From: Kamptonema formosum PCC 10802
GTDB lineage: Bacteria > Cyanobacteriota > Cyanobacteriia > Cyanobacteriales > Oscillatoriaceae
Assembly: GCF_000332335.1 (NCBI RefSeq)
Contig: NZ_KB235948.1
Location: forward strand, 6,505,439-6,569,438
Direction of reading: 5' to 3'
Length of the DNA: 64,000 bases
Under the pieces are notes generated by a model that was not told where the DNA came from, ran no database searches, and saw nothing but the letters and a program-made list of their open reading frames with translations. The translations under genes were made by a program, and so were the position numbers. Shown here piece by piece: positions 44,442 through 54,011 of this stretch (positions are counted from its first letter, which is position 1; each line of letters opens with the position of its first letter).

Positions 44442-45392
44442 CTAAATCCGCTGGACTCGCTGAATCAGCAACTGAGCCAGGATATTGATCAGCAGCGTCA
44501 GGGCAAACAAAATTAAAGCCGCGTACATCAGCGCAGAGACTTGCAAACCGCTCGCCTCGGCAAATTGATTCGCCAGCAGAGAAGCGATGGTGTTGGAGGG
44601 AGCCAAAATAGAGAGGTTAATACTGTTGGCGTTGCCAATCAACATGGTCACCGCCATCGTTTCGCCCAAGGCTCGCCCCAGGGCTAGCATGATTGCACCC
44701 ACAATACCAGAAAAGGCAGCCGGCAGTAAAATCTGGAAAATTGTCTCCCAGCGGGTTGCGCCTAAGCCGTATGAGGCTTGCCGCAGGTCCGGAGGCAGGG
44801 AAATCAGCGCATCCCGCGAGATAGCGGCAATCGTCGGCAGGACCATCACTGCCAGAACCACCGCTGCCGGCAGCATCCCCGGACCTCGCAGCGGCGTGCT
44901 AAAAATCGGCAGCCAGCCGGCAGACTCATTGAGCCACCCCCCCACCGGCTTTAACAGCGGAATCAGGACAAAAATGCCCCAAAGTCCGTAGACGACGCTG
45001 GGAATGGAGGCTAGCAGCTCGACCAGCAGCACCAGCACAGCGTTGATCCGTGGGGGCAAAAAGTCTTCGCTCAGGAAGATGGCCACCCCCACCCCCACCG
45101 GCACCGCCAGAAGCAGGGCAATCAGGGAGCTGACCACTGTACCGTATATCTGGGGGAGCGCCCCGTACTCGTCTCTGACAGGGTTCCAGCTGCTGCTGGA
45201 AATGAAATTGGCACCAAATTCTTGAATGGCAGGGGAAGCCTGGATCGCCACCTGCACCGTCATCCAGATTAAGATGCCGGCCACCGCCAGCGCAAACACC
45301 TGGGTGAGCCGAATAAACCCCCCATCGAGCACCCGCCTCAATCTGGATTGGGACTGGAGGGCTTTCTGAGAGTCTCTCGTGACTGAATTCAT
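44442..45392 (-). CDS. pstC: Phosphate ABC transporter permease PstC
   Basis: 316 residues, six membrane segments. WNPVRDEYGALPQIYGTVVS is the conserved PstC periplasmic loop. The EAA-type loop is DLRQASYGLGATRWETIFQI. First gene of the minus-strand pstC-pstA-pstB group. No phosphate-binding pstS gene lies within the window on either side, so it must be elsewhere. No convincing Pho box was found upstream. Confidence 0.94.
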   Translation of the reverse strand: MNSVTRDSQKALQSQSRLRRVLDGGFIRLTQVFALAVAGILIWMTVQVAIQASPAIQEFGANFISSSSWNPVRDEYGALPQIYGTVVSSLIALLLAVPVGVGVAIFLSEDFLPPRINAVLVLLVELLASIPSVVYGLWGIFVLIPLLKPVGGWLNESAGWLPIFSTPLRGPGMLPAAVVLAVMVLPTIAAISRDALISLPPDLRQASYGLGATRWETIFQILLPAAFSGIVGAIMLALGRALGETMAVTMLIGNANSINLSILAPSNTIASLLANQFAEASGLQVSALMYAALILFALTLLINILAQLLIQRVQRI

Positions 45393-45904
45393 GATGATCG
45401 CAAATCAACTCTGCAGCCCATTTTGCTATCCGTGGGATGAGTGGCCACTTATAGAGGGGCTGCCTATCAATCATACCGGCTGCCGCTCTCTCCTGAGTTA
45501 AGGGCAGATTAAGGCTGCATCTGGCTGCGGGGCGAGATCAGCTGGGGCCAATCCCCACCCTTTCTGGAGCGTTCTGGAGAGAGGATCGGGATTATTCCGT
45601 CTGATTGATTTATTGTTTTAATGAACCGCCAAGACGCCAAGAACGCCAAGAAAAAAGAGAGAAGAGGAAGAGGATGGAAAAGGTAATGGGGGGAATTGAC
45701 CGGATTGGAGAGAGGGCGTGCGGCGGGAGCTTTTGCCGGCTCTCACGCTTGGCGGTATTTTTAGGCAGCTTTTAGGGCCGGCTCTGGGGGGGTGGAGAAG
45801 TCCCTGCAGGAAGTGCCGGTGAAAAGGTTTTTGGTGGGCGGATAGGGTGGGCGGCACGGGACGGCGGTCGAGAGGGGTGCCGGTGGCTAAACTTTCTATT
45901 CTAA
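45393..45904. other. Spacer upstream of pstC and bioB
   Basis: No gene seen. Holds an AACCGCCAAGACGCCAAGAA repeat at 45623-45650 followed by a purine-rich tract. Divergent promoters for pstC and bioB presumably lie here. Confidence 0.5.
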
Positions 45905-47122
45905 ATGATAAAATGCCAGCAATTCAGTCACTGTATCAAAGGGCAAAACGTGGTTCAAGCACCGCTATCAACTTCCTCCCATCCGCCGGCAGGCGCAAGC
46001 TCCCCTTCGGAGCGGTGTGGCTCTCCCGCAGGGTGCGCTGATTTTCCGGATCTTGGCGTCGCGCCGGTCGCCTGTTCTCCTGAGCAGCTGCTCCGGTGGC
46101 TGCTGTCGCTGGCTGACCGGATTGTCAGCGGCTACCGCATTGAGCGAGAGGAAGCGCTCGCACTCACCCAGATAGAGGGTCAGGAGAATATTTTGCTGCT
46201 GTGCGAAGCCGCTGACCGGGTGCGGCAAGCTTGTTGCGGCAATACGGTGGATTTGTGCTCGATTGTTAATGTCAAGTCGGGCAATTGCTCGGAAAATTGC
46301 GGCTTCTGCTCTCAGTCGGCTCACCATCCGGGCATCGATTCGCCTGTGTACGGGCTGAAATCGACTGAGGAGATTCTGGCTCAGGCTAAGGCGGCTGAGG
46401 CGGCGGGGGCTCGCCGGTTTTGCTTGGTGTCGCAAGGACGGGGAATTAAGTACAGCAGTCCGAAATCCGCTGAGTTTGAGCGGATTCTGGAAACAGTGCG
46501 CCTTCTTGTCGCGGAAACGAGTATCAAGCCTTGCTGCGCTCTCGGGGAGGTGACGCCGGCACAGGCGCAAGCGCTTCGAGATGCCGGTGTGACGCGCTAC
46601 AACCACAATCTGGAGACGTCAGAGAATTTTTTCCCGAATGTGGCGACGACGCACAGCTGGCAAGATCGTGCCGAGACGGTTCGGAATCTGAAGGCGGCGG
46701 GGATTCAAGCTTGCACCGGCGGCATTCTGGGAATGGGGGAAACTTGGGAGGACCGCGTGGATTTGGCCCTGGCGCTGCGAGAGCTGGAAGTGGAATCGGT
46801 TCCGCTCAACCTGCTCAACCCCCGCACCGGCACGCCTTTGCAGGACCGCCCCAAACTTGACCCCTATGAGGCGCTCAAGGCAATTGCCATTTTTCGGCTA
46901 ATTTTGCCAGAACAGATTATCCGCTACGCCGGCGGGCGGGAAGCGGTGATGGGCGAGCTGCAAGCTCTGGGGCTGAAAGCCGGGATCAATGCCATGCTGG
47001 TGGGCCACTACCTGACAACTTTGGGCCAACCGCCAGAACAGGACCGCACGATGTTAGAATCACTGGGACTCCAGGGTGGAGAAGCGCCGGTTCCCGGACA
47101 GCTGCGCGCCCGCCAGCTTTGA
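45905..47122 (+). CDS. bioB: Biotin synthase BioB (radical SAM)
   Basis: Up to 405 residues; the first 60 or so (rich in Ser/Pro/Cys) do not match the family, so the start may be GTG 45950 or later. BioB inserts sulfur into dethiobiotin. Radical SAM motif CSENCGFC follows DLCSIVNVKSGN. Other conserved parts are GARRFCLVSQGRG, TSIKPCCALGEVTPAQAQAL, RYNHNLETS, QACTGGILGMGETWEDR, VPLNLLNPRTGTPL and EQIIRYAGGREA, which include the Cys and Arg ligands of the second cluster. The biotin transporter gene bioY lies 440 bases downstream, so biotin supply is the common theme. Confidence 0.92.
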   Translation: MIKCQQFSHCIKGQNVVQAPLSTSSHPPAGASSPSERCGSPAGCADFPDLGVAPVACSPEQLLRWLLSLADRIVSGYRIEREEALALTQIEGQENILLLCEAADRVRQACCGNTVDLCSIVNVKSGNCSENCGFCSQSAHHPGIDSPVYGLKSTEEILAQAKAAEAAGARRFCLVSQGRGIKYSSPKSAEFERILETVRLLVAETSIKPCCALGEVTPAQAQALRDAGVTRYNHNLETSENFFPNVATTHSWQDRAETVRNLKAAGIQACTGGILGMGETWEDRVDLALALRELEVESVPLNLLNPRTGTPLQDRPKLDPYEALKAIAIFRLILPEQIIRYAGGREAVMGELQALGLKAGINAMLVGHYLTTLGQPPEQDRTMLESLGLQGGEAPVPGQLRARQL

Positions 47123-47154
47123 AATTTGAGAGGTAAAATTTAGTCTTGAATTTC

Positions 47155-47183
47155 TTGCGCAATCCTACAGAACGTGATACAAT
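47155..47183 (+). promoter_or_regulatory. Probable sigma-70-type promoter
   Basis: TTGCGC (47155-47160), 17 bases, TACAAT (47178-47183). It lies just past bioB and about 380 bases ahead of bioY, so it may drive bioY separately. The rest of 47123-47561 shows only a 64-codon open frame (47353-47547) with no family features. Confidence 0.4.
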
Positions 47184-47561
47184 ACAAACAGAGTTCAAAA
47201 TTGACATAGCCCATCAGTCAGAGCCGAACAGGTGAGTCGCGACTTCAGTTAGTGCTTGATTTTCTGTCAGCCTCTCTTGACTTCCGATACGGTTGCCAAG
47301 GCCAAACGAAAAATCATATCTAAAACAGTCAGAGCGATGATGAAGAACGGCTATGTCAGCACCCGATTGGGTGGTTCAAAGGCGTCTCACCTGCGTATCC
47401 CAGTTGCGGATTTACGCGCTTCACGAGACTAGAATGGTGATGCATGAGATTTTCTTGAAAGCTTTGCGGGATACCGCCTCTATCACTTTTACCGGGGATA
47501 GTGCTATCGTTGCATTTTTCGGGAATACCTCGAATAATGTCGCGTAAATGTATCAGTTTCG

Positions 47562-48206
47562 ATGGGTTCAAAGTCCAGAAAGACACCGCCCGTGAGCAGT
47601 TCTGTCAGGGGGGAAAACCCCAAATCCCCAATCCACCTATCTCCGACGCTGGAATTGCTGTGGGCTGTGATTGGCTTGCTGCTGACTGTTGGCTGCACGT
47701 TTCTCAAAGCCTCTATCGCCAGCCCGTTCTGGGATTGGTGGCCTTCGGGGATTCACACTCAATCCCTGGGCGTCACCTTTCAAATTGGCGCGGTGCTGCT
47801 CACCGGCTGTATGGGGGGCAAAAATGCCGGTGCCCTCTCCCAAATTGCCTACCTGGCACTGGGGCTGGCAGGCATGCAGGTGTTTACTGACGGTGGCGGT
47901 TTCGGCTATCTGGCCAAGCCGGCGTTTGGCTATTTGCTGGGCTTTGTTCCAGGAGCCTGGGTGTGCGGCTGGCTGGCTTTTCAAACCCCCCGCCGGCTGG
48001 AGTTTCTCGCCTTAAGCTGCATGGCTGGCTTGCTGGTGATTCATCTGGCCGGCTTGAGCGCTCTGGCGCTGAAATTCTCGTTTAACGAAGACTTGCTGCT
48101 GCCGGCTGCCGTCACCTATTCGCTCGATCCAATGCCGAGCCAGCTGGCGGTGGTCTGCGCTGTCACCGTCCTGGCGTTTGTCCTGCGCCTGCTGATGTTT
48201 TATTAA
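47562..48206 (+). CDS. bioY: Biotin transporter S component BioY
   Basis: 214 residues. The first 25 are basic and soluble. Six membrane segments follow with the BioY pattern: GVTFQIGAVLLTGCMGGKNA (substrate-binding GxxxGxxxG-type loops), IAYLALGLAGMQVF, GGGFGYLAKPAFGYLLGFVP. BioY is the substrate-capturing subunit of an ECF transporter and can act alone or with a shared EcfAAT module, which is not in this window. The ATG has no strong ribosome site, so a later start cannot be excluded. lspA lies about 400 bases downstream, same strand. Confidence 0.9.
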   Translation: MGSKSRKTPPVSSSVRGENPKSPIHLSPTLELLWAVIGLLLTVGCTFLKASIASPFWDWWPSGIHTQSLGVTFQIGAVLLTGCMGGKNAGALSQIAYLALGLAGMQVFTDGGGFGYLAKPAFGYLLGFVPGAWVCGWLAFQTPRRLEFLALSCMAGLLVIHLAGLSALALKFSFNEDLLLPAAVTYSLDPMPSQLAVVCAVTVLAFVLRLLMFY

Positions 48207-48610
48207 GTGCTGGATTGCGCTGTCGCGGTCTATTAGCTGCCCCAGTTAAGGTTTTATGCTTGAACTCGCTGCCACAACCGGGCACACCTTTTGATAGGAA
48301 TTTACGGCTGTTTTAAAGAGAAAAATGTTAACTCTGGCGAAAAGAGAGTCAGGATGAGAGTTTGGATTATAATGGAATAAGCTGTCGCGCATTTATGGCG
48401 GGGGCTACTAGGAGACAATGTTTGCAGTTGGGCTTTAGGCCAATCGGCGGGCCTAGTAGGGGCGCAGAATTTTTATCTTTGGCGGTGTGCGCAGTTCCGA
48501 AGCGACTGCCTGGAAGGGAAATGAGGGAAAAACTCGCCTGTAATAAGCTGTGGGGCAGTGAGGGGTCGTTTCCAGGGGAAATGAGCCAAACGTGAGATGC
48601 AAAAGACTAA
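48207..48610. other. Spacer between bioY and lspA
   Basis: No convincing gene. Contains a degenerate TTGGGCTTTAGGCCAA hairpin (48427) and the word GTGCGCAGTTCCGAAGCGAC (48488) shared with 31912, showing a composite dispersed repeat. Confidence 0.5.
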
Positions 48611-49111
48611 ATGAAAAAAGAGAAACTCTTGATGCGAATGCGCATTAAAAATCGCCTCTTCTGGGTGGCTGCCACAGCCAGCCTGATTCTAGACCGGCTG
48701 ACCAAATACTGGGTCGTGCAAAATTTTCGGCTGACGGAGACATGGCCCCTGTGGCCAAATGTCTTTCACTTCACTTATGTCACCAACACCGGCGCGGCGT
48801 TTAGCCTGTTTAGCGAGGGGGCGAGTTGGCTGCGCTGGCTGTCGCTGGGAGTGAGTTTGCTGCTGGTGGCGTGGGCGTGGTTTGGCCCCAACTTCAATCG
48901 CTGGGAGCAGGCGGGGTATGGCTTTATATTAGGGGGAGCGCTGGGAAATGGCATAGACCGGTTCGCTGAGGGGAAAGTGGTGGATTTTCTGGATTTTCGC
49001 CTGATCCGATTTCCGGTGTTTAACTTGGCGGATGTCTTTATCAATGTGGGCATTATTTGCCTGCTGATCGTGGCATTCTCGCAAGCGCCGGCAGCCAAGC
49101 GACGGCAGTAA
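48611..49111 (+). CDS. lspA: Lipoprotein signal peptidase LspA
   Basis: 166 residues with four membrane helices. This aspartyl protease removes signal peptides from prolipoproteins. Family motifs: DRLTKYWV near the N-terminus, VTNTGAAFSLF, GGALGNGIDR with catalytic D116, and VFNLADVFINVG with catalytic D141. Full length. ATG 48611 is used; a second Met (residue 8) is possible. Confidence 0.94.
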   Translation: MKKEKLLMRMRIKNRLFWVAATASLILDRLTKYWVVQNFRLTETWPLWPNVFHFTYVTNTGAAFSLFSEGASWLRWLSLGVSLLLVAWAWFGPNFNRWEQAGYGFILGGALGNGIDRFAEGKVVDFLDFRLIRFPVFNLADVFINVGIICLLIVAFSQAPAAKRRQ

Positions 49112-49370
49112 GGGAGAAGCGGCAGGGGTGACGGCTGTTGGGCCAGAAATCAGCGCAGCGAGTGGCCACAAGTTGAGGCGAGACATGCCGGTGCGAGATT
49201 CTTGGCATTTAATTTACTCCAATTAAATGCGGTTAAATGTAAAAAGTTAGAGTGGGAAAGAACTGAGGATTTTGAATTAAGGTGAAAGAAGCAAATTATA
49301 TGTAGGAATGGGAGTGGCGGTCACGATGCCTCTGGGCTCTTGGACTGGCAGTGCGAAGGTGCCCCACGCG

Positions 49371-49460
49371 ATTATGCGATTATGCCCAATGCGATTATGC
49401 CCCATGCGATTATGCCCCATGCGATTATGCCCCACGCGATTATGCGATTATGCCCAATGC
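49371..49460. repeat. Tandem 15-base repeat
   Basis: About six units of GCGATTATGCCC(C/A)A(T/C) in a row. On the plus strand one frame reads a chance MRLCP repeat peptide. The region 49112-49810 otherwise shows no gene. It lies ahead of the penicillin-binding protein gene, so copy number could affect its expression. Confidence 0.75.
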
Positions 49461-49810
49461 CCAGTGCCCCGACTCAGAGATAATATAGGTACTCAACGGA
49501 ACCTGATATTAGATGTGCCGCAGGCTGATTTCTGGGATTCATCCGGCACAGATGGCGCAGCTGGAAGTGCGGCATCCGGAGCAGGCGGAAGAAACCCGAC
49601 TGTCGGCTGTGGCGCACCGGCGCTCGGGCGGATTACGATCGGAGCAGCAGACATGCTGCAGTCAGGCAGCTTTGTTGCCATGACTTGCCAGCGCGTTTCA
49701 GGAAAAGCTCTTTGGCCAAGTGTAGTTGCAGCCAGACTGGCATCAATCCCGGGTGCAATTTTGGCAAGACTGGCCCATATCGTACTTGAACAACTACCTG
49801 GATTTGGCGC

Positions 49811-52081
49811 ATGAATTCACCCCAGCCCCCTCAACAGCCGAACCCCCAACAGCCCAGGACGATCTTCAACACCATCACCAAAGCGGTGCAGACGATCGCC
49901 AACGTGAATTTCGCGCAGCTGGCGCTCAAGCCCAATGCCAGGGTGGCAGAACTGTGGGTGTTCGATGCCGGTACGGGCTCTCAAGAGAAATATCCGCTGT
50001 TGGGAGAGCGATACCTGCTCGGACGCAGTTCCAAATCCTCCGATATAGTGGTGCGCAACCCAGTCGTCAGCCAGACTCACCTGTCTCTGACGCGGGACAG
50101 TCGCAGTCCCAATGCGCCGTTCATCATTAGAGACGAGAAATCCACTAACGGCATTTATAAAGGCAAGCGGCGGATTGCGTCTATGGCCCTGCGCCACGGC
50201 GATGTCCTCACCCTCGGACCGCCAGAACTCGCCGCCTCCGTGCAGGTTAAGTTTGTCGATCCGCCGCCCTGGTACCTGCTGGCTGTTCGCTACCTCCTTT
50301 ACGGTGCCGGCGGGCTCACTGCCCTGCTGGCGCTGTGGATTCTGGCGGAGTGGCAAAAATTCCGGGTGCGCCCCCTGCCGACTTCGACAAACGGGCCGGT
50401 GGTGGTGTACGCCCGCGATGTCACTACTCCCCTGCGCCCTCGCTACAACAGCGCTCACCGAGAGCTGCGGCGACTGCCGGACTTTTCCCGCTACCTGCCA
50501 ATGGCGCTGATCGCCTCTGAGGACAGCCGCTTCTACTGGCACATGGGTGTCGATCCGGTTGGGGTGCTGCGGGCGGTGACGGCCAATCTTCGCGGCGGCG
50601 GCATCCGCGAAGGGGCGAGCACGATCACGCAGCAGCTGGCGAGAAGTCTGTTCCGAGACTTTGTCGGGACTGAGGATTCTGCCGGTCGCAAGGTGCGGGA
50701 AGCGGTGGTGGCGCTGAAGTTGGAGTGGGCTTACAGCAAACAGGACCTGCTAGTCACTTATATGAACCGCGTTTTCTTGAGCCTTGACCTGTACGGGTTT
50801 GAGGATGCGGCTCAGTTTTACTTCGGCAAGTCAGCGGCGGATTTAACCCTGTCTGAGGCGGCGACGCTGGTGGGGATTTTGCCGGCACCCAACAGTTTCA
50901 ATCCGGTTCAGGACTATCAGGCGGCGGTCAAGCAGCGCGATGGGGTGATCTACCGCATGCGGGCTCTGGGCATGATTACTCAGGATGAGGCGGACCGGGC
51001 CCGCCGGTCGCGGATTGAAATTAACCCCAAAGCTAAGGAAATCCTCAGCAAGACGATCGCACCCTATTTCTACAGTTATGTCTTTGACGAACTGGAGGTG
51101 TTGCTGGGAAAGGAGCTGGTTAGAGAGGGCAATTTTATTGTGGAAACCGGCCTCGACCCGCAAATGCAAAAGCAGGCTGAGGTGTCGCTGCGCAATGCCG
51201 TGAAGAATGCCGGTGCCAGTTACAGATTTTCTCAAGGTGCGATTGTCACCCTCGACAGCAGCACCGGCGAAATCCTCGCCCTCCTCGGCGGCACTGACTA
51301 CAGCGAAAGTCAGTTCAACCGCGCCACTGACGCTTTGCGACAGCCCGGATCGACGTTCAAAGTCTTCGCCTACACCGCTGCGATTGAGAGGGACATCCCG
51401 CCGGGAAAGTCCTATTCCTGCGCCCCGGTGGACTGGGGCGGCCAATATTTTGAAGGCTGCCGGTCGGGCAGTTCAGCTTTAGATATGTACACCGGCATTG
51501 CCAGATCGGAGAATCCGATCGCCCTGCGCGTGGCTCAGGATGTGGGCCTGGAGCGGGTGGTGAAGATGGCCAGACGGATGGGCATCAAGTCTAAGCTCAA
51601 TCCCGTGCCGGCGCTGGTACTCGGTCAGAGCGAGGTGAACGTGCTGGAACTCACCGGCGCGTTTGCGGTGCTGGCCAATAACGGTGTGGCCAACCGCCCC
51701 CACGCCATCAAGCGGGTTCTGGACAGCAATGATTGCAGCAATCCCAAAGATCCTAAAACCTGCCGGGTGATTTACGACTACGCCCAAGATACCTCGGCTA
51801 GCCGGCCTGTTCTCCAGTCTTATGTCGCAGATACCATGACCACTCTGCTGCGGGGTGTCGTGGAGTCGGGCACCGCTCGCAGCGCCTATTTGGGGCTGGG
51901 GGAGGCGGGCAAAACCGGCACCACAAACAACAATGTTGACCTGTGGTTCGTTGGCTATCTCCCCAACCAGCAGATCGTCACCGGCATTTGGCTGGGCAAT
52001 GACGACAACTCCCCCACTTCTGGCAGCAGCGGGCAAGCGGCGCAGCTGTGGGGCGATTATATGGGCCAAGTGGTGAAGTAA
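49811..52081 (+). CDS. Class A penicillin-binding protein with N-terminal FHA domain
   Basis: 756 residues. The cytoplasmic part holds an FHA phosphothreonine-binding domain (about 65-150): LLGRSSKSSDIVVRNPVVSQ, then TH and KSTNGIY. One membrane helix (about 155-180). The GT51 glycosyltransferase domain has catalytic Glu E237 in ASEDSRFYWH and GASTITQQLARSL. The transpeptidase has S514-K517 in RQPGSTFKVF, SEN in IARSENPIAL and KTGTT near 700. It polymerises and cross-links peptidoglycan. The FHA domain suggests Ser/Thr kinase control of wall synthesis, known for some cyanobacterial PBPs. ATG 49811 starts the family-like region after a Pro/Gln-rich stretch. No kinase gene is adjacent. Confidence 0.92.
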   Translation: MNSPQPPQQPNPQQPRTIFNTITKAVQTIANVNFAQLALKPNARVAELWVFDAGTGSQEKYPLLGERYLLGRSSKSSDIVVRNPVVSQTHLSLTRDSRSPNAPFIIRDEKSTNGIYKGKRRIASMALRHGDVLTLGPPELAASVQVKFVDPPPWYLLAVRYLLYGAGGLTALLALWILAEWQKFRVRPLPTSTNGPVVVYARDVTTPLRPRYNSAHRELRRLPDFSRYLPMALIASEDSRFYWHMGVDPVGVLRAVTANLRGGGIREGASTITQQLARSLFRDFVGTEDSAGRKVREAVVALKLEWAYSKQDLLVTYMNRVFLSLDLYGFEDAAQFYFGKSAADLTLSEAATLVGILPAPNSFNPVQDYQAAVKQRDGVIYRMRALGMITQDEADRARRSRIEINPKAKEILSKTIAPYFYSYVFDELEVLLGKELVREGNFIVETGLDPQMQKQAEVSLRNAVKNAGASYRFSQGAIVTLDSSTGEILALLGGTDYSESQFNRATDALRQPGSTFKVFAYTAAIERDIPPGKSYSCAPVDWGGQYFEGCRSGSSALDMYTGIARSENPIALRVAQDVGLERVVKMARRMGIKSKLNPVPALVLGQSEVNVLELTGAFAVLANNGVANRPHAIKRVLDSNDCSNPKDPKTCRVIYDYAQDTSASRPVLQSYVADTMTTLLRGVVESGTARSAYLGLGEAGKTGTTNNNVDLWFVGYLPNQQIVTGIWLGNDDNSPTSGSSGQAAQLWGDYMGQVVK

Positions 52082-52187
52082 TCGTTCCTTTTGAGATCGA
52101 CAGTCACAGACATAGCAATTGACACCCCACTCAGGGTTTGAGCAACGCCTGTGCCTTCCCCCAAGTATGAGGGGAACACAGGCGTTA

Positions 52188-52222
52188 TAGCAGTATTCAC
52201 TTAGGTGAGGACATTCTAGCCG
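52188..52222. repeat. MITE-A terminal fragment
   Basis: TATAGCAGTATTCACTTAGG then TGAGGACATTCTAG: a single MITE-A end with no partner nearby. It sits between the PBP gene and the zinc-ribbon gene. Confidence 0.6.
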
Positions 52223-52297
52223 GAGTCATATTGGGCACCCGCATGACATCGCCAATGAATGCCAGCGTTACCGGCTCTTTCATAAGACCTGCGCCGC

Positions 52298-52600
52298 TCA
52301 GTTTTGGCCGCTGTCCCACTCTTGATTCCAAAGCGTTATAAATCCGGCACCGCATTCCGGACATTCGTCTTTCACCGGTGCGATTGTCTGGCCGCATTTG
52401 GGACAGGTCACTGCCCCTGTTGCCCTTTTCAATTCAGCTTTAAGCTTTTGATAGTCCCTGTACAGGTCTTCGACGCACAGAGCCCGCCGGTAAGCCCCCT
52501 CATCCGTAATATTGTCGCAATAGTTTCCGTACCGGCCATAATCCCTGTACAGCCGCCAAGTAGATTTCATCGTTTCGATAATTTCTGCTTTTTCTAACAT
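52298..52600 (-). CDS. Small zinc-ribbon protein
   Basis: 100 residues. ATG 52600 follows GAGGTAAATT. The N-terminal 60 are helical (EIIETMKSTWRLYRDYGRYG, CVEDLYRDYQKLKAELKR). The C-terminus has a zinc ribbon: CPKC (C66, C69) and CPEC (C80, C83). I do not know its family or role; such proteins often bind nucleic acid or partner proteins. MITE-A pieces lie on both sides, so this gene sits between mobile repeats. Confidence 0.65.
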   Translation of the reverse strand: MLEKAEIIETMKSTWRLYRDYGRYGNYCDNITDEGAYRRALCVEDLYRDYQKLKAELKRATGAVTCPKCGQTIAPVKDECPECGAGFITLWNQEWDSGQN

Positions 52601-52639
52601 AATTTACCTCATTTATTAGGGCAATTCTTGCGGTTTTGG

Positions 52640-52757
52640 CAAAAATTGCAATATTCACTTAGGTTCGCACACGCTCCTCAGAAAGAAACGCCTATCCTAC
52701 GAGATCCTGACGTAGGGCAGGCGTCTCGCCTGCCCTAACCTAAGTGGCTAGTGCTAG
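52640..52757. repeat. MITE-A copy with divergent core
   Basis: Starts CAATATTCACTTAGGTT and ends AACCTAAGTGGCTAGTGCTA, the inverse of the start. The core differs from the reference copy and holds a GGGCAGGCG-TCT-CGCCTGCCC hairpin (52711-52732). Confidence 0.6.
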
Positions 52758-52853
52758 ATTTATATTTTACAAGCCGCCAGAATTGGAGGCAGATCCTCCC
52801 TTGCTCGTTCCCTGGCTCCGCCTGGGAACGAGGGGAAACTGAATAATGAATAG

Positions 52854-53504
52854 CTAATTGCTAGTCACGAATGACTGCTTTGCCAGCAGGGAGCGGACTT
52901 CATCGTCGGTGGTTTGCGAGAAGTCGCCGTACCAGAGACTGATGGCGCGGAATGGCTCTAGCGCTCTCAGACACACGATTTCGTCCGCCTCGGCTTTCAA
53001 CTCGTTGCAGGTGGAGAGGGGTGCCACCGGCACAGCCACCACAACCCGCTCAGGCTTTTGCTGTCGCAATGTGGCAATAGCTGCGCGCACAGTTGAGCCG
53101 GTGGCAATTCCGTCATCCACCAGAATCACCGTGCGATTTTGAATGTCGGGAGCGGGGCGATCCCCTCGGTAAGTGCGGTTGCGCCGCTCCAATTCCTGCT
53201 GCTCCTCTGCAGCGACGCGCTCAATGTTTTCTTTGGAAATTCTCAGTTCTCCCACCACATTCTGATTGAGCACCATCACGCCGCCGGGAGCAATGGCTCC
53301 CATCGCCAATTCTTTGTATCCGGGTGCGCCCAGCTTCCTCACCAGGCAGATATCCAGTGGCGCATTTAGCCTGCGAGCGACTTCAAAGGCAACAGGCACG
53401 CCGCCACGGGGAAGCGCCAGCACCAGCACCTCCGGGCGGCTGGCATAAGCCTGTAGCTGCTCAGCCAGCAGCCGCCCCGCTTCAGTTCGATCTCGATATC
53501 GCAT
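52854..53504 (-). CDS. Phosphoribosyltransferase family protein
   Basis: 216 residues. ATG 53504 follows GGAGGTGA. Type I PRTase fold: LALPRGGVPVAFEVARRLNA near the N-terminus, and the PRPP-binding loop VILVDDGIATGSTVRAA (126-142) with its two acidic residues. DICLVRKLGAPGYKELAMGA is typical of a large group of bacterial proteins with this fold that sit apart from nucleotide salvage and whose substrate is not settled. The C-terminus is unremarkable. No partner gene is obvious. Confidence 0.85.
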   Translation of the reverse strand: MRYRDRTEAGRLLAEQLQAYASRPEVLVLALPRGGVPVAFEVARRLNAPLDICLVRKLGAPGYKELAMGAIAPGGVMVLNQNVVGELRISKENIERVAAEEQQELERRNRTYRGDRPAPDIQNRTVILVDDGIATGSTVRAAIATLRQQKPERVVVAVPVAPLSTCNELKAEADEIVCLRALEPFRAISLWYGDFSQTTDDEVRSLLAKQSFVTSN

Positions 53505-53550
53505 GTTTGTTATGTCACCTCCATTGCCTGAGGGGGCTGCTGAACCCGAG

Positions 53551-53913
53551 TCAGCTCAAGGCTGTTTCCAGCCCCTGTTTCCGCTGGGCTGCCATTCCCA
53601 TCCAGCACAGCAGCCCTAGGGCTTGCCCGATTTGCGCGGCCAGACTCCCCGCATTCCAAGCCCTCAGCTTCAGTTCGTCTTGCAGCAGCACCCGCCCCGC
53701 GCTCAGTTCAGGGGCTGCTGTGGATGGAGGTAACAGCAGTGCGTTTGGGTTTCCTGCAGGGCCAATCAGGGGGTGAGGTTCTGCCGGCAATTTGCAAAAA
53801 TTACTAATGCTAGCCCTCACCGCTGGGCTGGGCACTGCCCAAGGATCGGCCATCTCTTCACCGGCATCTGCGGCAGCTTGACCCGGCGGATCTCTCGATA
53901 AATTTTCCAGCAT
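53551..53913 (-). CDS. Hypothetical protein, weak support
   Basis: 120 residues, rich in Ala, Pro and Leu. Moderately coding-like in composition (EPHPLIGPAGNPNALLLP, RAWNAGSLAAQIGQALGLLC) but no motif is recognised and the ribosome site is poor. It lies 46 bases upstream of the PRTase gene on the same strand and divergent from archease. Could be a small lineage-specific gene or chance. Confidence 0.35.
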   Translation of the reverse strand: MLENLSRDPPGQAAADAGEEMADPWAVPSPAVRASISNFCKLPAEPHPLIGPAGNPNALLLPPSTAAPELSAGRVLLQDELKLRAWNAGSLAAQIGQALGLLCWMGMAAQRKQGLETALS

Positions 53914-54011
53914 AGTTCTAGCCTCGTTTTTTGCAGGTTAAACGATCGCGTTGCTCTATTATTATTATAATAGCACTTTTTTTATCAAAGAATCAATTTG
54001 CTAGCCACTCT

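Noticed and set aside
47353-47547. 64-codon open frame between bioB and bioY
   Set aside because: No ribosome site, no motif, and an equally long frame on the other strand.
49308-49814. A 168-codon open frame ahead of the penicillin-binding protein gene
   Set aside because: Its middle is a chance MRLCP peptide from a 15-base tandem repeat and the rest resembles nothing.
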